A stretch of DNA of 47,451 bases from RGIG8368 sp045540275 (GTDB lineage Bacteria; Verrucomicrobiota; Kiritimatiellia; RFP12; UBA1067). The translations under genes and the position numbers were made by a program. The notes below the pieces were generated by a model. The model made no database searches. It saw nothing but the letters and a program-made list of their open reading frames with translations, and was not told the DNA's origin. Positions 1-8,085 of this stretch are shown here, piece after piece (position 1 is the stretch's first letter; each line of letters starts with the position of its first letter). Location: assembly GCA_045540275.1 (NCBI GenBank), contig JAZQGX010000178.1, forward strand, positions 1-47,451, in the 5' to 3' direction.

Positions 1-345
1 CCCCTGCTGCTGGCCGTTCGTGCCCGCCCCGGGGGAACCAAGCGGCTGGAGTCCGCCGCCGGGGCCGATCACCATCTGAATGTTGTTTGTGCCGCCGTCA
101 CCGCCGCCACCTTCGCCACCGCCGTTGCCGCCGCCATCGCCCGGCTTGGTGCTGGCTATCACCCACATGGCTATGAAAAACGTGCCGAGGATGACGCGCC
201 CGACCTTCGATTGCTTCTTGAAGAACGCCACGAGGTCTTGCACGGGGCGTGCGTTCTTCTCGTGCATGAGCGCGACAAGCCACGCGATGGTCGATGCACA
301 CGCGAGGGAGAGGAGAAAAGCTGTCCAGAGTCTCGAAATCATCAT
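1..345 (-). CDS. Small membrane protein with glycine-rich tail (3' end beyond window)
   Basis: The gene starts ATGATG at 345 and runs off the left edge of the window, so only about 115 codons are visible. The start overlaps the stop of the preceding secreted-protein gene by four bases, so the two are very likely co-translated. The visible protein has a hydrophobic N-terminal segment (about residues 6-27), a charged stretch with several lysines, a second hydrophobic segment (about 50-66), then a long Gly-rich linker with scattered Asp, Glu and Asn and a Gly/Gln-rich end. Two membrane spans with an exported low-complexity tail fit this layout. I do not recognise the family. The run of GGC codons gives the strand strongly biased composition. 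Confidence 0.55.
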   Translation of the reverse strand, partial: MMISRLWTAFLLSLACASTIAWLVALMHEKNARPVQDLVAFFKKQSKVGRVILGTFFIAMWVIASTKPGDGGGNGGGEGGGGDGGTNNIQMVIGPGGGLQPLGSPGAGTNGQQQG

Positions 346-914
346 CTGATCCTTATTGTGAAGCAGTTGTAGCCAATATCGCAGCGAATCCACTCGGACG
401 GGATGCCCACGCCCCGCCGCGTCACCTTCATGAGCGTCCAGTCGCTGCGGAAAAGCCACGGGGGCGGTGTCGCAAACTGCGTGAACGCCGCCTCGCCACC
501 ACACGTGGCCGTGAAACGCCTCGGAACCAGTTCCGCGTCGTTCTCCAAGTGGACGTCGATAACGCCACACAGGGCGTTTGTGGCGGCTACAGTTTCGATC
601 CGTTCCCATGCCCGGACATTCTCGATGAAATAGCGGCCACCACGCCAGCCATAGACCGTGTCGATCTCCTGGACGTCGAGAACGCCGTTCGTGTTCGAGT
701 CCCGCCCAAAGGCCACCTCGAGGTTGTTCGTCGGCGTCCCCTCGAACTGGAAATGCACGTCAAAAGTGCGGGCGTCGATCCGGCTCCTGTGCAACACACA
801 GTTCGTGCTGACCTCCGTGTCGAGGTACGGCGACACAGGCTGCGTCGGCACGACAATCGTCCGAGCGAATGCCGATCCTGCCAACACCGCCAATAGCAAT
901 GCTAAACTTCTCAT
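342..914 (-). CDS. Secreted hypothetical protein with one EF-hand-like loop
   Basis: This encodes 190 residues beginning with a clear Sec signal peptide (about residues 1-17, ending in AFA). Residues 72-83 fit the EF-hand/dockerin calcium loop: Asp at 1, Asn at 3 and 5, Gly at 6, Leu at 8 and Glu at 12. The rest is rich in Trp, Arg and Phe and shows no catalytic motif I recognise. I chose the start at 914 because AAGGAG precedes it, although the spacing is short (3 nt). The frame stays open to 1103, so a form with a basic N-terminal extension is possible. It is coupled by an ATGA overlap to the Gly-rich membrane protein downstream, which suggests a joint cell-envelope role. Function unknown. 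Confidence 0.6.
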   Translation of the reverse strand: MRSLALLLAVLAGSAFARTIVVPTQPVSPYLDTEVSTNCVLHRSRIDARTFDVHFQFEGTPTNNLEVAFGRDSNTNGVLDVQEIDTVYGWRGGRYFIENVRAWERIETVAATNALCGVIDVHLENDAELVPRRFTATCGGEAAFTQFATPPPWLFRSDWTLMKVTRRGVGIPSEWIRCDIGYNCFTIRIR

Positions 915-1048
915 AAACTCCTTCTTGTCTTTCCTGCTCCGCTTCTCCATCTGACTGTACCGCTGGGTTGGCGGCTTCATTCCCGCCTTCGCCCGTTGCT
1001 GCTTCTGCATCGCAGCCAGTCTTCTGGTCTTAACAAGTCCCATGATTG

Positions 1049-1513
1049 TCATCCATTCAATGCTTTGCGATACCGATAGTGCGGCGAGTCCTTCCCATAC
1101 CACGGCCGTCCTATGACATTACCACCCTTGCGAAAACGCAAGCTATCTTCAGTTGGGGTGATGTAGACGGTGTATGTTCCCTCCACATAGGTTACCTCAT
1201 CTGATATTTCAAGTTTGAGCTTGAAATAATCACAAAAATTTTGGAGGTTCCTTATCCTATCCTCATACAACGATGCCTTATACGGTCGAAACGTGAACCG
1301 CCAGCTACCTTCTGAATCTTTAGTAAGGGTCTGATGATCAACTCCAAGGAGACTTCCGGGATTGCATTTTACGCACTCGCCCTTAAGAGGACACTCCATA
1401 CATGCACAGCCCAAGAGAACTGAGGCTGGACAATATGGGAACTTGAAGCCCCTCCGCCGGAAAGCGGCACGTTCCTTTTGATAATTAGACTTTATGACAT
1501 CCTCATCCGTCAT
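1049..1513 (-). CDS. Cysteine-rich small protein, last gene of the restriction-modification operon
   Basis: This encodes 154 residues. Residues about 26-50 hold six cysteines in the pattern C-x7-C-x-C-x2-C-x5-C-x2-C, which would suit zinc or iron-sulfur binding. The C-terminal half is rich in Tyr, Arg and Lys and unlike any family I know. The start at 1513 is preceded by GAGG at good spacing; an upstream ATG at 1546 would overlap the HNH gene. Only 7 nt separate it from the HNH stop, so it is probably part of the same transcript as the control protein, methyltransferases, endonuclease and HNH gene. A DNA-contacting or accessory role is inferred from this context only. Confidence 0.6.
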   Translation of the reverse strand: MTDEDVIKSNYQKERAAFRRRGFKFPYCPASVLLGCACMECPLKGECVKCNPGSLLGVDHQTLTKDSEGSWRFTFRPYKASLYEDRIRNLQNFCDYFKLKLEISDEVTYVEGTYTVYITPTEDSLRFRKGGNVIGRPWYGKDSPHYRYRKALNG

Positions 1514-1520
1514 GCTGTCC

Positions 1521-2324
1521 TCATGCCTTGGCCATGAACTCATCATAAGATGAGTAGTTCTTTATACCTCTTGCCTTATTTTTTCTTCCGATAGGCGTTT
1601 TATCTATCTCTGCCTGTAGATACGCAACAAATCCGTCATAGCGGCTTAATGGCACATTGGACCAAGACGCTCCGAACAGCTTGTTTACATTCCTGGCCAC
1701 AATAGAACCAGCCTTGGCAGCATTATAGTTTGGGATCTTCGACTTGAAGTCGATCAATCTGGTGTAGAGATGATTGACATAGGAACGCTTTGCTGAGTCA
1801 CTTCCAATCGTTCCTGAAGCGGGAACAGAGGGTACAGATTTCCTGCCGCGACCGCTTATCTTGTTTATAGTTATATTCTGAACCGCATTGTCAACAGCCT
1901 CAAAGTGAGGCGAGTTGTTATAAGTTCGATGCATCAAGGAGTCCGATATCTCCGCAAACATCAGTCTGGCGGATTGCGCTTGTGCCGGATTAATCTCAAC
2001 AATACCCGGAATTTCATGCCGCCGCTTAATTTCCCTAAGCCACGAAACGCTGTATTTCTGAGGCATGGCATCAACAAGCTTATGATGCTTGTGGCAAAGC
2101 AAAACAAGATTAGCTTCGGAATTTACTGCCTCCTTGTCGAGAGTGGGATTGTGGCGAGCCGCCCCTGCTTCAACACCCTCAATGTGGCACACCTCTCCAA
2201 ATACCACGCCTGACGCTGAGTCCACAATCTCCTCATGACAGTCTGGGAAAGCACAACGGTTCTGAGACCGTGCAAACAATACCTTAAGCGTCTTTTCGGA
2301 TATGTGGACACGATTGGTTGGCAT
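1521..2324 (-). CDS. HNH endonuclease
   Basis: This encodes 267 residues. The N-terminal third is an HNH nuclease domain: a Cys pair at 24 and 29, Cys-His at 46-47, Asn at 72 and a Cys-His-Lys-His-His cluster at 77-81. This is the usual zinc-stabilised beta-beta-alpha metal fold that cuts DNA. Residues about 100-267 form a second domain of unknown type, probably for target recognition. The gene starts 3 nt after the end of the frameshifted endonuclease gene and ends 7 nt before the Cys-rich gene, so it belongs to the restriction-modification operon. It could be a second restriction subunit, a nicking partner, or an independent (for example modification-dependent) nuclease. The family call is firm; the role is inferred. 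Confidence 0.8.
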   Translation of the reverse strand: MPTNRVHISEKTLKVLFARSQNRCAFPDCHEEIVDSASGVVFGEVCHIEGVEAGAARHNPTLDKEAVNSEANLVLLCHKHHKLVDAMPQKYSVSWLREIKRRHEIPGIVEINPAQAQSARLMFAEISDSLMHRTYNNSPHFEAVDNAVQNITINKISGRGRKSVPSVPASGTIGSDSAKRSYVNHLYTRLIDFKSKIPNYNAAKAGSIVARNVNKLFGASWSNVPLSRYDGFVAYLQAEIDKTPIGRKNKARGIKNYSSYDEFMAKA

Positions 2325-2327
2325 AAT

Positions 2328-3838
2328 TTACCCCATGAGATTGTTGAAGAATTGGATGCTGTTCTGTATGCGTGGCCAGTCGATGGACAGCCCGACGCCA
2401 ACGCGAAACGCCACCTTTCCTGCAACCTCGTTGACCAAGCCTAGTTTTTTGAGATAGGTAAATTCAGCCTGAAGCGGTTTTCTTGTGCCTCCGGCGCGCA
2501 GGGTTGATTTCTTTGAAATATGGAGCTCCCGCACAAAGATATCATCCAACCATTTGGTATATTCGTTCTGATCGAATCTAAGTTTTCCTTTGTTTCCCAT
2601 CACAGAGAATGCCTTAAAATCAGAGTTGAACTTCTCCTCGGAATATTTATAGATGTAGTGAAGCAGTGCAGCATACTTTCCGTTTTGAAGGAGTGCCCCC
2701 GCAGAATCTCCAACGGGACTCCAGAATATGGAGAGTTAATCCTCTCGCACGCCTCGACAAACTTGAAACCAAGATCCGTCAGGTTGCCATCTCCGTCAAT
2801 AAAACCAATGTGCGCAAGCCCTGAATCAATTACCTCACGATAGCTATGTGCGTTGCTTCTTACCTTTTGCGCATATTCTTTCCATACCTCCATTGTCGAT
2901 TTCGCAGAATCATCCTTGTTCAACTTTGCCACAAGGACCTTCTTAGTGGAGTTCTTCCGCAACGACAGAAACGTCTGATATTTACCTTCTTCAATTTCGA
3001 TCTTCGTGGGAGTGTCATTTACTACATATGGATGGGCCTTAGAGTATATGGGGATGAGATCCTCCCAGAAATAATAATTAAACCAAAGATGACGCCAAGC
3101 CTTGTCGGAAACGGTTTCTCCCGTGGTGTTTGAAAGGTATAAATAGGGGTCTGCATCCGGATCTAGCGACTTGATTGCTGCAATGAGCTTCTTGGGCAGT
3201 TTCGGGAACGAGACGGCACAACTCCCAGTCGTAACTATCTTGATTGACTGGCAGAAGCGAAAAAACGCATCTGGATGACTCATCCCTTCGCGGATGTGAG
3301 CCCAAAGTGTCGTCACTCCACCTTTTGCGGATATCTTTTTGCCGGACTTGATCTTTATGCAATCAGGAAGCGCGATATCTCGCACACAATAAAGCCGACC
3401 GGAAAATGGTCTGGTCGCCGACAAGTCAGGGTCGGTGTACGTGTATATGGAAATTGGGCATTGCGGCGATGCTGATTCAACAATGCGCCTGACATGGTCG
3501 CCGGGTGTCGCATGGCTTGAATATCGGCTGGGAATTGCCATTATCGCCGCATCGTAACCTTTTTCCAGGTATGCGTACGACTGCCCGATGGCCGTCAAGA
3601 TGCCGTGGACACCCTCATTGGGGCGTTTATATTCAAAGGCAATCCTCACGTCTTCCGCAGTAGAGTTCTCAGCTTGAATGATACCATCGGCCAAAGGCCA
3701 TTGGCAGCCAGTCTCGCGGCCAGCGTAAATCGTCCAGCCGCCTTTTGTGCCGAGGTTCCCGAAAAAGTGGTCTTGCTGCTTAGTCAGGATGTCGGCAATT
3801 TCCGAGGATGCGTATGCTGCTTCTGTGTCGTGGCTCAT
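2328..3838 (-). pseudogene. Restriction endonuclease gene, disrupted by a 1-base frameshift
   Basis: The frame from ATG 3838 stays open to a TGA at 2600-2602 but turns to nonsense after about residue 380. A second frame, read from about 2698 to the stop at 2328, continues sensibly and is full of Lys, Tyr and Phe like the N-terminal part. One extra G in the G5 run (minus strand of 2696-2700) would join the two into a 503-residue protein. The N-terminal domain has a PD-(D/E)XK-like arrangement: Asp51, then Glu69-Tyr-Lys71. The gene directly follows two cytosine methyltransferases, so it is most likely their cognate endonuclease. An upstream TTG (3844) is less likely because AAGGAAGG precedes the ATG at 3838. 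A sequencing error, a real knock-out or phase switching are all possible; a five-base run is short for phase switching. Confidence 0.72.
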
Positions 3839-3840
3839 TG

Positions 3841-4917
3841 TCAACCTTCCTTTTCTTTGGCAGATTTTCTAATGTAATAGGCAATCCTTCTGAGAAACGG
3901 CTCGGCCATTTTTGGTGGGACTGCGTTTCCAACCTGTATGCACTGGTCTTGGCGAGTACCGAAAAAGACATGACTGTCTGGGAAAGTCTGTATCCGAGCC
4001 GCTTCCCTTGCGGTCAGGGTTCTATCAAGCGTTGGATGTATTGGAAAGGCGTTATGGCCGGGCACCATCGTTGTAGATGGCTTGAACCGAGACAACCGCT
4101 TGAATACATGACTGTAATTGGCTACTATGCCCGTCTTGGCATCTCTCCTTGTTGCTACCGCAAGTTCCGGCGGCAGATCAGAAACATTCAACTTGCCGCC
4201 CTCTTTCACATACGCATAACGAGCCGCCACCGTTGGCTTATGTCCCAGCGGCACATGGTTCGGAACCTTGTTCTCCTTGCCTACGAGATCAAGTATCGCA
4301 TCGCCAACAGTTGAATAGGAAGGCTTCTTTCCCGAATCGGGCGGGAAATGTGTCGGCTGAGGCGGATTGAACTTGACGCCTATTCGATTCCCAATCATGA
4401 ACATCCTATAGCGCTCTTGTGGTACGCCATAATCCGCTGCGCACACAATTTGGCACCAGATGTCATTGTAGCCCAGCTTCTTGAACTGCTGCTTCACCTC
4501 TTCCACAAAAAGTCCATGATCAAGACTAGTAAAACCTTTGACATTCTCCATGAAGAAGAACTTGGGGCGGAGAAGTTTCACCATCCGTATGTATTCATAG
4601 ACGAGATGATTGCGAGGATCTGAATGCGGGTCGTAGCCTTGCGTATTAACAAATCGCCTTTTCCCGAATATTGAAAATCCTTGACATGGTGGCCCGCCTA
4701 CGAGCACATCGATTTCACGGCCTTGGACAAATTTATCATAATCCGCTTTGCTGACTTCTTTGATGTCCTTGTTCAGCAACGGAATGTCTGGGAAATTGTA
4801 TTCATGCGTCTTTGCGAACTTTGCACTTATCTCATTAGAGAACAAGACGGAGAATCCGGCATTGCGTAAAGCAATTGTCAGGCCTCCAGCGCCTGAAAAG
4901 AAGTCTACGGCATTCAT
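3841..4917 (-). CDS. DNA (cytosine-5-)-methyltransferase, second of a tandem pair
   Basis: This 358-residue Dcm/HhaI-type methyltransferase transfers a methyl group from S-adenosylmethionine to C5 of cytosine in DNA. All hallmark motifs are visible in order: FFSGAGG near residue 6 (motif I), GGPPCQGFS with the catalytic Cys at 78 (motif IV), MENVKGF (motif VI), VPQERYR (motif VIII) and QVGNAVPP near the C-terminus (motif X). Its start overlaps the stop of the upstream methyltransferase by four bases, and the endonuclease gene starts 2 nt after its stop. It should protect host DNA from the neighbouring endonuclease. Two methyltransferases in one system usually mean an asymmetric target with one enzyme per strand. 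Confidence 0.93.
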   Translation of the reverse strand: MNAVDFFSGAGGLTIALRNAGFSVLFSNEISAKFAKTHEYNFPDIPLLNKDIKEVSKADYDKFVQGREIDVLVGGPPCQGFSIFGKRRFVNTQGYDPHSDPRNHLVYEYIRMVKLLRPKFFFMENVKGFTSLDHGLFVEEVKQQFKKLGYNDIWCQIVCAADYGVPQERYRMFMIGNRIGVKFNPPQPTHFPPDSGKKPSYSTVGDAILDLVGKENKVPNHVPLGHKPTVAARYAYVKEGGKLNVSDLPPELAVATRRDAKTGIVANYSHVFKRLSRFKPSTTMVPGHNAFPIHPTLDRTLTAREAARIQTFPDSHVFFGTRQDQCIQVGNAVPPKMAEPFLRRIAYYIRKSAKEKEG

Positions 4918-5951
4918 GACATCTTCTCCGCCTTTTTCATTTCGGATCGAATGAACCGAGCCAGCTTCTCTGCAAACAATGGCGGCACCGCATTACCGAC
5001 CTGATGACCTTGCTGCCGTCGGTTGCCACAAAACACAACAGAGTCCGGGAAGGTTTGAATCCGTGCCGCCTCTCGCACCGTCAGGCTCCTGTTAAGCGTA
5101 GGGTGTATTGGAAATGCATCGTTGCCAGGAACCATCGTAAGGGCAGGCTTCGCATGGTGCAGACGCTTGAACGTGTTGCCGAAGTTCTTGCGATAAAGAT
5201 CTGGCGGGAGTGCCGATTCGGGCAGTCTGCCACCCTCAGGGATGAGGCGATAGCGGGCAATGTTCGTTTCTGTATGCTTTAGAGCGACATGATTGAATGA
5301 TGGATCGTCAGAACGCCCAGCAAGGTCTGACAGGACTTCTCCACACGAAACCCAACAAGGAAGTCCTGATCGACCATCTTCTGAATGATCTGGCGCTGGG
5401 AATTGAACCGGCAAGCCTACGCGGTTGCCAAGAATAATAATCCTCTCCCTTATTTGGGGAACCCCATAGTCCGCCATGTTGACGATCCGATAGTCAACGT
5501 TATAGCCAGCGGCGCGGAGCTCGGAAAGTACAGTCTCGAGATACTTGCCGCCATTGCGCGTTAGAATGCCTTTGACATTCTCCATGACAATGAACTTAGG
5601 GCGTACCGTTCTGATGATTTGTGCGTAAGTGATGACCAACTCATTACGTGGATCGTGGGCCGCGCGCTTCCTGGGATCGGATGAGACCCTCTTGCCTATT
5701 GTCGAAAAGCCTTGACATGGAGGGCCGCCAATAATCAGATCGCAGGCCGGCAGTGTTGTTGCGTCAACTTCAAGAATTGAACCGCAATGGATATGGTCGC
5801 CAATGTTTCTACGATATGTGTCACAGGCGTTTTTATCAAAATCGTTGGCCCATACAATATCAAACCCCGCATTGATAAATCCAAGGTCAAGTCCTCCTGC
5901 CCCAGAGAACAGGCTGACGACTTTCAGTCCATTTCTTTTCTTTTCTCTCAT
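4914..5951 (-). CDS. DNA (cytosine-5-)-methyltransferase, first of a tandem pair
   Basis: This encodes 345 residues with a complete set of C5-methyltransferase motifs: LFSGAGG near residue 14, IGGPPCQGFST with the catalytic Cys at 79, MENVKGI, GVPQIRER and QVGNAVPP near the end. It is clearly related to its neighbour at 3841-4917 but differs in the region between motifs VIII and IX, where these enzymes read their target, so the two may have different specificities. The start at 5951 is chosen because AAGGA lies 8 nt upstream; ATGs at 5960 and 5993 have no usable spacing or overlap the control gene. It lies 14 nt after the XRE control gene. Confidence 0.93.
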   Translation of the reverse strand: MREKKRNGLKVVSLFSGAGGLDLGFINAGFDIVWANDFDKNACDTYRRNIGDHIHCGSILEVDATTLPACDLIIGGPPCQGFSTIGKRVSSDPRKRAAHDPRNELVITYAQIIRTVRPKFIVMENVKGILTRNGGKYLETVLSELRAAGYNVDYRIVNMADYGVPQIRERIIILGNRVGLPVQFPAPDHSEDGRSGLPCWVSCGEVLSDLAGRSDDPSFNHVALKHTETNIARYRLIPEGGRLPESALPPDLYRKNFGNTFKRLHHAKPALTMVPGNDAFPIHPTLNRSLTVREAARIQTFPDSVVFCGNRRQQGHQVGNAVPPLFAEKLARFIRSEMKKAEKMS

Positions 5952-5965
5952 CGTCGTCATCCTTG

Positions 5966-6196
5966 TTATGCTTCGGTGTTCTTCTCGGCGCACTCATTCG
6001 GCACATGGTCAACGATGTCGCCGATGTTGCAATGCATAGATTCGCAGATGCGATCAAGGATACCTACGCCGACGGGTTCACCTTTCGACATCTTCGCAAA
6101 CGTCGCGGGCGAAACGCCGGTAGCCTCGCGCAGGTCTGCGCGAGTCATGTCACGGTCAATCAATAGTTTCCAAAGTTTCTTGTAGCACAATGCCAT
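5966..6196 (-). CDS. XRE-family control protein of the restriction-modification operon
   Basis: This 76-residue Cro/CI-type helix-turn-helix protein has the sequence order typical of small regulators next to cytosine methyltransferases: an YKKLWKLLID opening, then MTRADLREATGVS and TFAKMSKGEPV (the two helices of the DNA-binding motif), then LDRICESMHCNIGDIV. It is the first gene of the operon, just behind a strong -10 box, and is followed closely by both methyltransferases. By analogy with controller proteins it probably sets the timing or level of methyltransferase and endonuclease expression. GGGAG lies about 10 nt upstream of the ATG at 6196. Confidence 0.85.
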   Translation of the reverse strand: MALCYKKLWKLLIDRDMTRADLREATGVSPATFAKMSKGEPVGVGILDRICESMHCNIGDIVDHVPNECAEKNTEA

Positions 6197-6231
6197 GTCG
6201 CCTCTACTCCCTTCTTTGGGGAACGGCGGAT

Positions 6232-6260
6232 ATTATAGCATTTATGCCTCGAAAACACAA
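6232..6260 (-). promoter_or_regulatory. Promoter of the restriction-modification operon
   Basis: On the minus strand an extended -10 element, TGC followed by a perfect TATAAT (6237-6232), is preceded 17 nt upstream by TTGTGT (6260-6255), which matches the -35 consensus only in TTG. Transcription would start near 6225, giving a leader of about 30 nt with a GGGAG ribosome site before the control gene. I see no clear palindromic operator in the leader. Confidence 0.65.
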
Positions 6261-6352
6261 TGCCACCGTGAAAAAAGATTTCACAATTGCATATCATTCA
6301 TATTCAATAGAAGTATGTTTTTTCAGCAACGATCCCCAACGCCCACACCATG

Positions 6353-6724
6353 TCAGGACATCAGCATTTCCCTTGACTGTATGCCGACAACAGAAACAAT
6401 GTACCGGTCGCCGTCCAGCGTACAAAGCTCCCAATCGCCATCAAGAGCGCGTTTCGGCTCGGTGAACACAAGAGGATGCCCGTCCTTGGCAAAGAGCATG
6501 GCTTCGGCATTGAGGAAGCCGTATCGTTCACCGCTCTCGCGGCAAGTCGTGTGTACCGAGATTTCCATCATCTTTCCGTCCGCGAACATGACAGCCCATT
6601 TTGCGACAGCATCCTCATCGCTGAAGCCGTGATCCTCGAAATCCACCCTGTCAGCACGGAGAAGGTCGTTCCACTCCGTGAGGGTTTTGACGGGTATGCA
6701 AATCGTCTGGCGTTGCTCGTTCAT
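6353..6724 (-). CDS. Hypothetical acidic protein
   Basis: This encodes 123 residues, rich in Asp and Glu, with no signal peptide or membrane segment and no motif I recognise. The frame is open to 6889, but the part upstream of Met at 6724 looks non-coding and AAGG precedes that ATG at usable spacing. It lies 37 nt downstream of the small AbrB/MraZ-like gene on the same strand, so the two may be co-transcribed. It ends about 90 nt before the promoter of the restriction-modification operon. Confidence 0.5.
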   Translation of the reverse strand: MNEQRQTICIPVKTLTEWNDLLRADRVDFEDHGFSDEDAVAKWAVMFADGKMMEISVHTTCRESGERYGFLNAEAMLFAKDGHPLVFTEPKRALDGDWELCTLDGDRYIVSVVGIQSREMLMS

Positions 6725-6761
6725 GTAAAAGCCTTGGCTCTGTATCGACAAGAAAATCCTA

Positions 6762-7091
6762 TCAAGATTTCGTGATACCATCAAAAGGCAGAATGCTTCG
6801 CTCCTTCGGCGCATCAGACACATTGAGGAGCATGATGGTCGAAATGTAGCCGCGAAACACGACCGTCCTGTCATTCTCCGAACAGACAACTGACAGCAAT
6901 TTCAAGGGGAGCTTCATGCGTCCACATTCGTCAACTTTTACTCTGACGGCCCGCTTATATGCCTCGCATAGGTCGTCATCCGAATCAGATGCATCTTCTT
7001 GACGACTAAGCTCCTTCTCACAGAAATCGGCAGGGACAAGGATAAGCGTATTGGACGGCGCTGCGTCAAAACCCCCATAAACCCTAACCAA
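6762..7091 (-). CDS. Possible AbrB/MraZ-like small protein (start uncertain)
   Basis: The C-terminal half holds a stretch that resembles the swapped-hairpin (SpoVT/AbrB, MraZ) signature: VDECGRMKLPLKLL followed by a VVFRGY strand. That family binds DNA as a regulator or antitoxin. The N-terminal boundary is unclear. A TTG at 7091 has GGAGGG close in front; an ATG at 7175 would overlap the divergent gene that starts at 7163. Length would be about 109 residues from 7091. The similarity is short and was judged by eye, so the family call is tentative. Confidence 0.35.
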   Translation of the reverse strand: MVRVYGGFDAAPSNTLILVPADFCEKELSRQEDASDSDDDLCEAYKRAVRVKVDECGRMKLPLKLLSVVCSENDRTVVFRGYISTIMLLNVSDAPKERSILPFDGITKS

Positions 7092-7162
7092 ACGCCCTCC
7101 CTCGGTCCGCGTTTTCGGAAGGCCAAACCAGACCTCCGCAAAACGAAAAACAAGGACCGATA

Positions 7163-7369
7163 ATGAAATACACATGCTCTGCCGCATTCTGGCGGCGTAC
7201 AAACGCACCGTTCGAGCGCATCTGCCGGCGCATGGACGGGCGGGACGAAATCGAGGCAGAACGCCGTGACGTGCTTGAGCGGCACATACGGTGCGCACTT
7301 GGGTTGGAGGATACTTTGTCGGACAATCCGTTCCGGAGGCTGCTTGGCGGACGGGAGGCGTTCAAATGA
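7163..7369 (+). CDS. Small hypothetical protein, first gene of the recombinase module
   Basis: This encodes 68 residues and starts ATG at 7163 with AAGGA 7 nt upstream. It is highly charged, with many Arg, Glu and Asp in what looks like a helical stretch (about residues 22-45), and no known motif. Its stop overlaps the start of the sigma-like gene in an ATGA, and the same stop-start overlap continues down the module. I do not recognise it. Confidence 0.6.
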   Translation: MKYTCSAAFWRRTNAPFERICRRMDGRDEIEAERRDVLERHIRCALGLEDTLSDNPFRRLLGGREAFK

Positions 7370-8085
7370 GCGACCACGTCAACCACCGCCGAAAGGCAAG
7401 GAGAATCCGGAAACGCCCAGAGTGGGTGTACGAACATCCGAAAGTCGAGCGCAAGCCTCAAGAAGAGAAGATCGACGTCCCCGCGAAAGAGCAGATGGAG
7501 ATCATCGAGGCCCTCGCCGGATATTTCAGGCGCAAGTCTACTCTCGCGATCTCGTTGGGCGCGCTTCCCGCAAGCGACCGGGACTATTACGAGGCGGTAA
7601 TGGGCGATGCCGCGATCCGCTCCCTGCCGTATTTCGATCCCACGAAGGGCGTCAAGAAGACCACGTTCGTCATCGAATGCGTGGAGAACTACCTCATCAA
7701 CGAATCCATCGCCAGCAACCAGCTCAAGCGCAAGGCCGTACTCGTGCCGATAACGAACGAGGACATCCAAGCCGCACGCGAACAGGGGCTGGCGGCGGAA
7801 GAGGAACTCGTCGCCGGACGCCGCCACTCCTTCAACGACATTCTGCTGGAGATGGACTTCCGGCAGTTCCTCTCGTCCCTTACGCCGCTTGAGCGTCTGC
7901 TTCTCGACTACCGTCTCCACGACCTCACGTTCGCGGAGATAGCCGAGCTTCGCGGCATGCCCGTGACGACGTGGAAGCGCCGGGAATGGAAGTCCGTGCA
8001 GGACAAGGCCGTCAAGTTCGGAGGCCTTGAGCCGCACGGAAAACCCAATGATGACGGAACCGAAGGCGGGGAGATGGCGCGATGA
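7366..8085 (+). CDS. Sigma-70-like protein in the recombinase module
   Basis: This encodes 239 residues. After a basic N-terminus (about residues 5-35), residues 80-105 contain FDPTKGVKKTTFVIECV, similar to the 'single strand invasion' part of sigma region 2, where a genome is read as 'FDP..G..F.ty....i...i'. Near residues 170-210 the order FLSSLTPLERLLLDYRLHD, LTFAEIAELRGM and TTWKRREWK matches region 4, the helix-turn-helix that reads -35 elements. It may therefore be an element-encoded sigma factor or a sigma-derived DNA-binding protein. The start at 7366 is fixed by the ATGA overlap with the gene before; its stop overlaps the DUF2924 gene in the same way. Confidence 0.65.
   Translation: MSDHVNHRRKARRIRKRPEWVYEHPKVERKPQEEKIDVPAKEQMEIIEALAGYFRRKSTLAISLGALPASDRDYYEAVMGDAAIRSLPYFDPTKGVKKTTFVIECVENYLINESIASNQLKRKAVLVPITNEDIQAAREQGLAAEEELVAGRRHSFNDILLEMDFRQFLSSLTPLERLLLDYRLHDLTFAEIAELRGMPVTTWKRREWKSVQDKAVKFGGLEPHGKPNDDGTEGGEMAR

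Noticed and set aside
294..896. 200-codon open frame on the plus strand
   Set aside because: It lies antisense to the secreted protein with a signal peptide on the minus strand and has no ribosome site or recognisable composition.
2123..2425. 100-codon minus-strand frame between endonuclease and HNH genes
   Set aside because: It overlaps both genes in another frame; the HNH motifs and the rejoined endonuclease explain the region.
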